DNA from: JADGQN01 sp035315185
GTDB lineage: Bacteria > Desulfobacterota > Syntrophorhabdia > Syntrophorhabdales > WCHB1-27
Length of the DNA stretch: 64,000 nt
Direction of reading: 5' to 3'
Assembly: GCA_035315185.1 (NCBI GenBank)
Contig: DATFYE010000028.1
Location: 14,255-78,254 of the forward strand
Below, piece by piece: positions 59,758 to 64,000 of this stretch (its first letter is position 1; each line of letters opens with the position of its first letter). A program made the position numbers and the translations under genes. The notes under the pieces were generated by a model. It worked only from the letters and a program-made list of their open reading frames with translations, had not been told where the DNA came from and made no database searches.

Positions 59758-60676
59758 GCTCTTTCCCATTCCGACTGACTACGTCCTCAATGGCTCTGTC
59801 GATCTCCGGATACTGAAACACGAAACCGGCATCTATAAGCCTGCGTGGAAGAACCTTCTGGCCTTTGAGGATAACGGAGCCGAATTCACCCAGTACGAGT
59901 TTGATCATGAATCCGGGAGCTGGCATGAACGAGGGGCGGTGAAGCGCTTTCCCGATCGCTTTGGCAAGCTCCCTGTTCCTGACGGGCCGTGGCGAACAGA
60001 TGTTGAACGGACCGGATAGTTCGGGATGGCTGAGCAAAAACACAAAGGCTTCTGTCAAATCCGCTGCATGGACCCACGAGAACCACTGCTTGCCGCTTCC
60101 GATCGGGCCTCCTATGAATTTCTTGAACAGTGGGATCATCTGACCGAGTGCGCCTCCGTTGGGCCCCAGGACGATCCCGAATCGGGTTATAACCGCCCGT
60201 GCACCTTTCCCCTGGGCCTTGAGCGCCTCATTTTCCCACGCGACGGCAACCGTTGCCAGGAAGTCGTCCCCCGGGGGCGAGTCTTCGGTCAGTTCTTCGT
60301 CTTCGTGGAATCCGTAGTACCCGACTGCAGACGTGCTGAACAGGGTAAACCTCTTCGCCTGGTCAGCGCTTATGGCATCCACAATGTTGCGCGTCGTGCT
60401 TACCCTGCTGTCAAGAATTGCCTTTTTCTGCTCGTCTGTCCACCTCGTAAATATCGATGCACCCGCAAGATTTATCACTGCGTCATATGCAGGGATAGCC
60501 TCCTGCCATGAACCTCTCTGTGTAGGGTCCCCCTGCAGAAAAAAAACCGCATGCGGCGAGCCCCTTGTTTGCTCTCGCGGTCGTACGAGGATGGTTACCT
60601 CATGTCCGTCCCTGATCAGGCGCTCAGCAAGGAAAGAGCCGACAAAGCCTGTGCCTCCAGTCATCAAAATTTTCAT
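59747..60676 (-). CDS. TIGR01777-family NAD(P)-dependent epimerase-like protein (YfcH)
   Basis: A 309-residue extended SDR. It has N-terminal MTGGTGFVGSFLAERLIRDG, INLAGASIFTRWTDEQKKAI, SRVSTTRN, STSAVGYYG with the Tyr active site, and RFGIVLGPNGGALGQMIPLF, all markers of the YfcH/TIGR01777 group. The C-terminal DUF1731 part ends near VLPRRLIDAGFVFQYPEIDRAI. Physiological substrate unknown. Overlaps the DUF5661 gene by 4 bp and the PPOX gene by 11 bp. Confidence 0.92.
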   Translation of the reverse strand: MKILMTGGTGFVGSFLAERLIRDGHEVTILVRPREQTRGSPHAVFFLQGDPTQRGSWQEAIPAYDAVINLAGASIFTRWTDEQKKAILDSRVSTTRNIVDAISADQAKRFTLFSTSAVGYYGFHEDEELTEDSPPGDDFLATVAVAWENEALKAQGKGARAVITRFGIVLGPNGGALGQMIPLFKKFIGGPIGSGKQWFSWVHAADLTEAFVFLLSHPELSGPFNICSPRPVRNRELAKAIGKALHRPSFMPAPGFMIKLVLGEFGSVILKGQKVLPRRLIDAGFVFQYPEIDRAIEDVVSRNGKEHES

Positions 60677-61125
60677 TGCCCTGTCCTCGGTCCCATCTTT
60701 TTCGATTGAGCAGTGCAGAGGACTATCCTGGCTTCGGCGAGTTTCTTGTAGACGGCTTTGATCTTGGCAGGGTTTCCTGCAGAGACCACCTTGAACAGAT
60801 CACCCTCCAATTCTGCCACTTCGAGCAGCTTGTAATAATCGAGTGACTCCTTCATATGGGCGAGCACAATCTTGCCGGTAATGGTGGGATGGTTATTGGT
60901 GACGTTGGCGTCCTTGAACCTTGTCCCGTGCTCCAGTTCAACATTGAGACCGGCAAGAAACTCCCTAGCGTCGATCGGCATTTTTTCGGTATTCACGAGA
61001 TCGAGAATGATCTTCGCTTCTTTGGCCGTCGCATTCGGCTCCTTCAACTTTGTCCAGTCCCTGATGCCTATCTCTTTGCATACCCTAAGCACTTCTGCGG
61101 AAGTGATATACTCTGGCAATTTCAT
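60673..61125 (-). CDS. DUF5661 family protein
   Basis: A 150-residue soluble protein. The segment LNVELEHGTRFKDANVTNNH through TGKIVLAHMKESLDYYKLLE fits DUF5661: conserved Glu/His pairs (VELEHGT, AHMKESLDYY) are suggestive of metal binding. It has a good GGAGGT site before the ATG at 61125 and overlaps the epimerase start by 4 bp. Function unknown; family assignment is from recalled pattern. Confidence 0.78.
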   Translation of the reverse strand: MKLPEYITSAEVLRVCKEIGIRDWTKLKEPNATAKEAKIILDLVNTEKMPIDAREFLAGLNVELEHGTRFKDANVTNNHPTITGKIVLAHMKESLDYYKLLEVAELEGDLFKVVSAGNPAKIKAVYKKLAEARIVLCTAQSKKMGPRTGQ

Positions 61126-61338
61126 AAATACCTCCTCTGCGGCGGTTGCGGTCTGGCCACTGAAGAACTTGAGGATACGAGATAGCTGTACCAGTATACC
61201 AAGTCGTTATTCGGAGATAAAGGTTTAGTTCTGGAGGACTGAAGAAGCCGGTTCTTAAGAGCGATACTTCATTACCGACCGTAATGGAACGAATTTAGTG
61301 GTTGTACACAGTCCAACCTTTCAGGAAGCACCAAATAA

Positions 61339-61821
61339 TCACAAGTGATCTGCCGAAGCATTTCGGCATTGAAGCATGTTCATCCCTTTCCAACTCATCA
61401 CGATCTCGTGATCCTGGTTGAGCACCTCCACGAGGGAGCCGACAATGCCGCGGTCCGGTTTTGTCTGCGATCGACGAGTCTCCACGATACGTATCCTTAA
61501 GGACAGCCTGTTTCCTGGACGGACTGGCTTGAGCCACCGCAGCTCATCCACACCCGGCGAGCCGAGACTCGCAGTGTGGGAAAGATAGTGGTCCACGATC
61601 ATGCGCATCGCGAGAGCAGCCGTAAGCCAGCCACTGGCGATCAGACCGCCGAATGCGGTCTCCTTCGCCTTCACCGGATCCATGTGGAACACCTGCGGGT
61701 CGTATCGTCTTCCAAAGCTTACGATCTCCTCCTCCTCGACGGTGATGCTGCCGAATTCGTGCACAGAGCCCTCCTCGTAGTCCTCGAAGTAGCGCTTTTC
61801 CGCGGGCGTCCTGAACGTCAT
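61339..61821 (-). CDS. MaoC-like hotdog-fold dehydratase
   Basis: A 160-residue protein of the MaoC family: KRYFEDYEEGSVHEFGSITV, EEEEIVSFGRRYDPQVFHMD (Asp and His of the hydratase motif), AFGGLIASGWLTAALAMRM, and RPGNRLSLRIRIVETRRS. Typical role is hydration of enoyl-CoA or a related thioester. AGGAGG before the ATG at 61821 decides the start against a 20-codon extension. Stands alone; substrate unknown. Confidence 0.9.
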   Translation of the reverse strand: MTFRTPAEKRYFEDYEEGSVHEFGSITVEEEEIVSFGRRYDPQVFHMDPVKAKETAFGGLIASGWLTAALAMRMIVDHYLSHTASLGSPGVDELRWLKPVRPGNRLSLRIRIVETRRSQTKPDRGIVGSLVEVLNQDHEIVMSWKGMNMLQCRNASADHL

Positions 61822-61971
61822 AAAACCTCCTCCTGATCCACAGCATCGGGCGTTGCATCTCGGCGTGCCGCTAAGTCCCACAGACTCGCGACGGAAGGAA
61901 GCATCGAACGGGGTGCTCTATCAAAGCCACGTACGAAGCGGCAAGAGCAGTTGGCCACGAAAGGTGAGGAT

Positions 61972-62253
61972 TTACCCCTGTTCTCTTATTCTCGAAAGCC
62001 TGTAGGTCACGAAGCCATCGGGACACACGACGTCAACATGGTCTGTTTTCTCCCATGGCATCTCTTCTGTCCATCGCATGGCAAATGCCATGGGGTGCAT
62101 CGTTGCGAATGCCCGTCCGCAGATTCCGGCGGGTTCTGGAGTCCTGGCAGTAAGCATATAGGTTTCACCTTTTTGACACTTCGCTGAACCAGGACAGATT
62201 CCGGACTCAGTGCGAACATCGACGGCTACGCATTTGATGGTGTAGTTCGTCAT
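61972..62253 (-). CDS. TIGR04076 family protein
   Basis: A 93-residue protein with the family layout: ICPGSAKCQKGETYML, PEPAGICGRAFATMHPMAFA, then MPWEKTDHVDVVCPDGFVTY. Four or five conserved Cys suggest metal or redox chemistry. GGGAGAGGAG precedes the ATG. Function unknown; it occurs mainly in anaerobes. Confidence 0.82.
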   Translation of the reverse strand: MTNYTIKCVAVDVRTESGICPGSAKCQKGETYMLTARTPEPAGICGRAFATMHPMAFAMRWTEEMPWEKTDHVDVVCPDGFVTYRLSRIREQG

Positions 62254-62310
62254 CTCCTCTCCCTAAGGTTGATTCCGACAATGCTCTCACGCAACTACCA
62301 CCACTCTTGT

Positions 62311-63213
62311 TTACTTTTTTTTCATGCTCGCAGGAATTCGCCCCTCACAGGGCACACCCGTCTGACAGAACCCGCAACCTATATAACCACCGACAAATTT
62401 CTCCTTCCGGCCCTGATCTTTGACCTTCTGCGCCATGCCCGAATCGAGGTACGCTAAACATTTTGCCTTATCATGCCCCGTATCACTGATCGCGCCGACA
62501 GGGCAGCGTTTGATACATGTGCCGCAGGTTCCCTCCCGGATGAGCAGGCAGTTTTCCCGGTGATCTTTTGCGACACGGGGCGAAGGAGCAATCGGAACGT
62601 TGCAGACAATACTGCCCATGCGTCCGGCCGAGCCCTTAGCTGTGATGAAACTGTCATTGATACTAAAAGTGCCCAGGCCGGCGACGTACCCAACGTGGCG
62701 CTGTGACCATCTCGATGCCGGCGCCCAGGGGCCTTCACGCTTGACCTCAAACCATGCCTCCTGATCCGGTGCAACAGCGTGGTATCCTAAGTCCTCAAGC
62801 ACTACTACGAGATGGCGCTGTAACCTGACGTTGCATTCCTGGCCGAACCAGCGGGCACGATTCCAGCGCAGGGAGCAAATATCGGTCTCCTTACGCATGC
62901 TTTCACGGATAAGCTTTGTACTCGGCAGAAAGTAAGAGATAACACTGATGTTTTCAGGATTGTAGTATCCCAGCGCCTTTTTCTTGAGATTCATTTCGAG
63001 GGCTTCCCGCGGCGTCACGTGGAAATCACCGATTATGTTCTTGTACTCGGTGAAGAGTGGGTCATCGCCGTTTGCAAAACCAACGAGCGGCTCATCCCAC
63101 ATGTGCTCGCCGGGAAAGTCGGGCATGATGTTATTGGGCGATTGCGCGATATACTCTTTTATCTCGGCCTCCAAGCAGGCCGCCGGGTCTTTTTTAATCT
63201 GATCTGCATCCAT
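62311..63213 (-). CDS. QueG-like 4Fe-4S protein
   Basis: A 300-residue protein related to epoxyqueuosine reductase. The N-terminal part has SVISYFLPSTKLI; the middle has RHVGYVAGLGTFSINDSFIT and GSAGRMGSIVCNVPIAP; the C-terminal ferredoxin part has CLLIREGTCGTCIKRCPVGA and GCGFCQTGVPCEGRIP, giving two Fe-S clusters. It differs from true QueG in its first 100 residues, so it is better called a paralogue of unknown substrate. GAGGTG supports the ATG at 63213. Confidence 0.85.
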   Translation of the reverse strand: MDADQIKKDPAACLEAEIKEYIAQSPNNIMPDFPGEHMWDEPLVGFANGDDPLFTEYKNIIGDFHVTPREALEMNLKKKALGYYNPENISVISYFLPSTKLIRESMRKETDICSLRWNRARWFGQECNVRLQRHLVVVLEDLGYHAVAPDQEAWFEVKREGPWAPASRWSQRHVGYVAGLGTFSINDSFITAKGSAGRMGSIVCNVPIAPSPRVAKDHRENCLLIREGTCGTCIKRCPVGAISDTGHDKAKCLAYLDSGMAQKVKDQGRKEKFVGGYIGCGFCQTGVPCEGRIPASMKKK

Positions 63214-63526
63214 ATCACGCACCTCAATATTTGCATTGATAACGGCAAACTCAAGCTCTCGATTGCATGAGAAAGAATATCTTACCTGCTGAAGCCCGGG
63301 TTCATCGTAATCGGTTATCCGTTACGTGCCTTAAGAGATTCATCAATGTACACCCACTTGAAGGTCGGTTGTCAAGAGACCTTTTTGTTCGCTGTTGTGG
63401 TTTTACCATCCTTGAACAGTAACGAGATGAAGAGGGATGGAATCGCGTCCAGCTCTTTCACTCCAAGGAGCACAGATAACGACGCCAAGGTTCTTTCTTA
63501 TGACGAGAAAGATAGTGGGAGTGGGT

Positions 63527-63649
63527 TCATTCCTCGAATGCGGACAATGAAACGGGCGGATACTTCCGGACCTCCTCCTTGAACTGTGACGCGACCAGCG
63601 TCCACGTCTTAATGCACTGGCTGTGCTCTTTCTTTGCAAACTTCACCAT
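63527..63649 (-). CDS. Possible small protein (40 aa)
   Basis: An ATG at 63649 with GGAGCGG before it opens MVKFAKKEHSQCIKTWTLVA and ends SLSAFEE. The composition is protein-like (amphipathic, Lys/Glu-rich) and unlike the random frames around it. It could be a genuine small gene or the end of a decayed one. Nothing is recognised. Confidence 0.35.
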   Translation of the reverse strand: MVKFAKKEHSQCIKTWTLVASQFKEEVRKYPPVSLSAFEE

Positions 63650-64000
63650 TACCGCTCCAAACATTGCACAGAGAAACAAATATTGATACGCTCACTTTCT
63701 CCTGAAAATAGACCCCATGCTCAGTCGTTGCTACATAACTTTCCTCCTTTACCATGTGAAGGAGCCAGTCCGGATTGTAAAAATTTCTCCTTCGCGCTCT
63801 ATGGCAGCATTGTTTTGTCCTTATGACCGGCTCATGTCAGTTTCAGGAGCGGGGTCTACACCACCACCAGTAAGATCTCGACCTTCTTTCACATGGTTGT
63901 GATTGCTGCTTCTTTCGACATGCTACCGTCAGAGAACTGAAAGATCAAACTATTTTCATGCTTCTTTGTGCCGACGTGTCGGCATGGGGGTTTCAGGAAG
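63650..64000. other. Gene-free right end of the window
   Basis: No gene supported. On the minus strand AAAGGAGG at about 63750 is followed by ATG-TAG, a ribosome site without a usable frame, which may mark a decayed gene. TGCCGACG/TGTCGGCA at 63969-63984 is a near-palindrome. The stretch 63214-63526 also holds nothing recognisable apart from the expected promoter area of the QueG-like gene. Confidence 0.4.

Overview
The window most resembles a chromosomal segment of an anaerobic Desulfobacterota-type bacterium (Syntrophorhabdus or syntroph-like). This is inferred from gene content only: a split 2-oxoglutarate:ferredoxin oxidoreductase linked to ADP-forming succinyl-CoA synthetase, an acyl-CoA dehydrogenase, accessory genes for a selenium-dependent molybdenum hydroxylase, AmmeMemoRadiSam proteins, a DUF1858 protein and a type VI secretion (T6SS) satellite cluster. 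No rRNA, tRNA, CRISPR array or transposase gene was found.

Layout. 1-5.2 kb: the 3' end of an acyl-CoA dehydrogenase gene, then on the minus strand the conserved cluster rpmH-rnpA-yidD-yidC-jag-mnmE. The rpmH gene (44 codons) was read directly from the sequence. 5.6-8.2 kb: an EF-G-like GTPase and dtd. 8.5-13.6 kb: korDABC-sucC-sucD, which turns 2-oxoglutarate into succinyl-CoA and then succinate plus ATP. 13.8-18.3 kb: a tandem GH108-like protein, three small hypothetical proteins, Memo (AmrB), AMMECR1 (AmrA) and DUF1858. 18.3-22.8 kb: Mo-hydroxylase maturation genes (mocA-like, moeA-like, yqeB, xdhC) running into an rpoH-like sigma factor. 23-28.5 kb: CcdA, a secreted prenyltransferase-repeat protein, Hsp20, Lon and an orphan Dpp/Opp-type permease. 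28.7-32.9 kb: a coiled-coil membrane protein and a complete ECF transporter (S, T and fused A-A').

33-51 kb is the richest region. It carries a PP2C phosphatase, an FHA protein and a Ser/Thr kinase (a PppA/Fha/PpkA-like set) together with LysM lipoproteins, a polysaccharide deacetylase lipoprotein and a class III cyclase that has lost catalytic residues. Next come VgrG, a PAAR-metallopeptidase, a lysozyme-like protein, candidate immunity proteins and ClpV. The T6SS sheath, baseplate and membrane-complex genes are not in the window, so this is a satellite cluster.

51-53.4 kb holds a broken lipoprotein gene, a PqqD-like domain fused to a seven-unit Cys-repeat tail that resembles a RiPP precursor, and two small unknowns. 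53.6-58.8 kb holds a GC-rich pair (GH94-type and glucoamylase-type) that corresponds to the carbohydrate-active half of cyclic beta-1,2-glucan synthase without its GT84 part. 59-63.2 kb holds small housekeeping or unknown genes: PPOX, TIGR01777, DUF5661, MaoC, TIGR04076 and a QueG-like Fe-S protein.

Two classes of intergenic repeat recur across the window. One is a ~125-bp foldback element whose terminal arms differ between copies yet pair within each copy. The other is a set of foldback arrays built from locus-specific short motifs.
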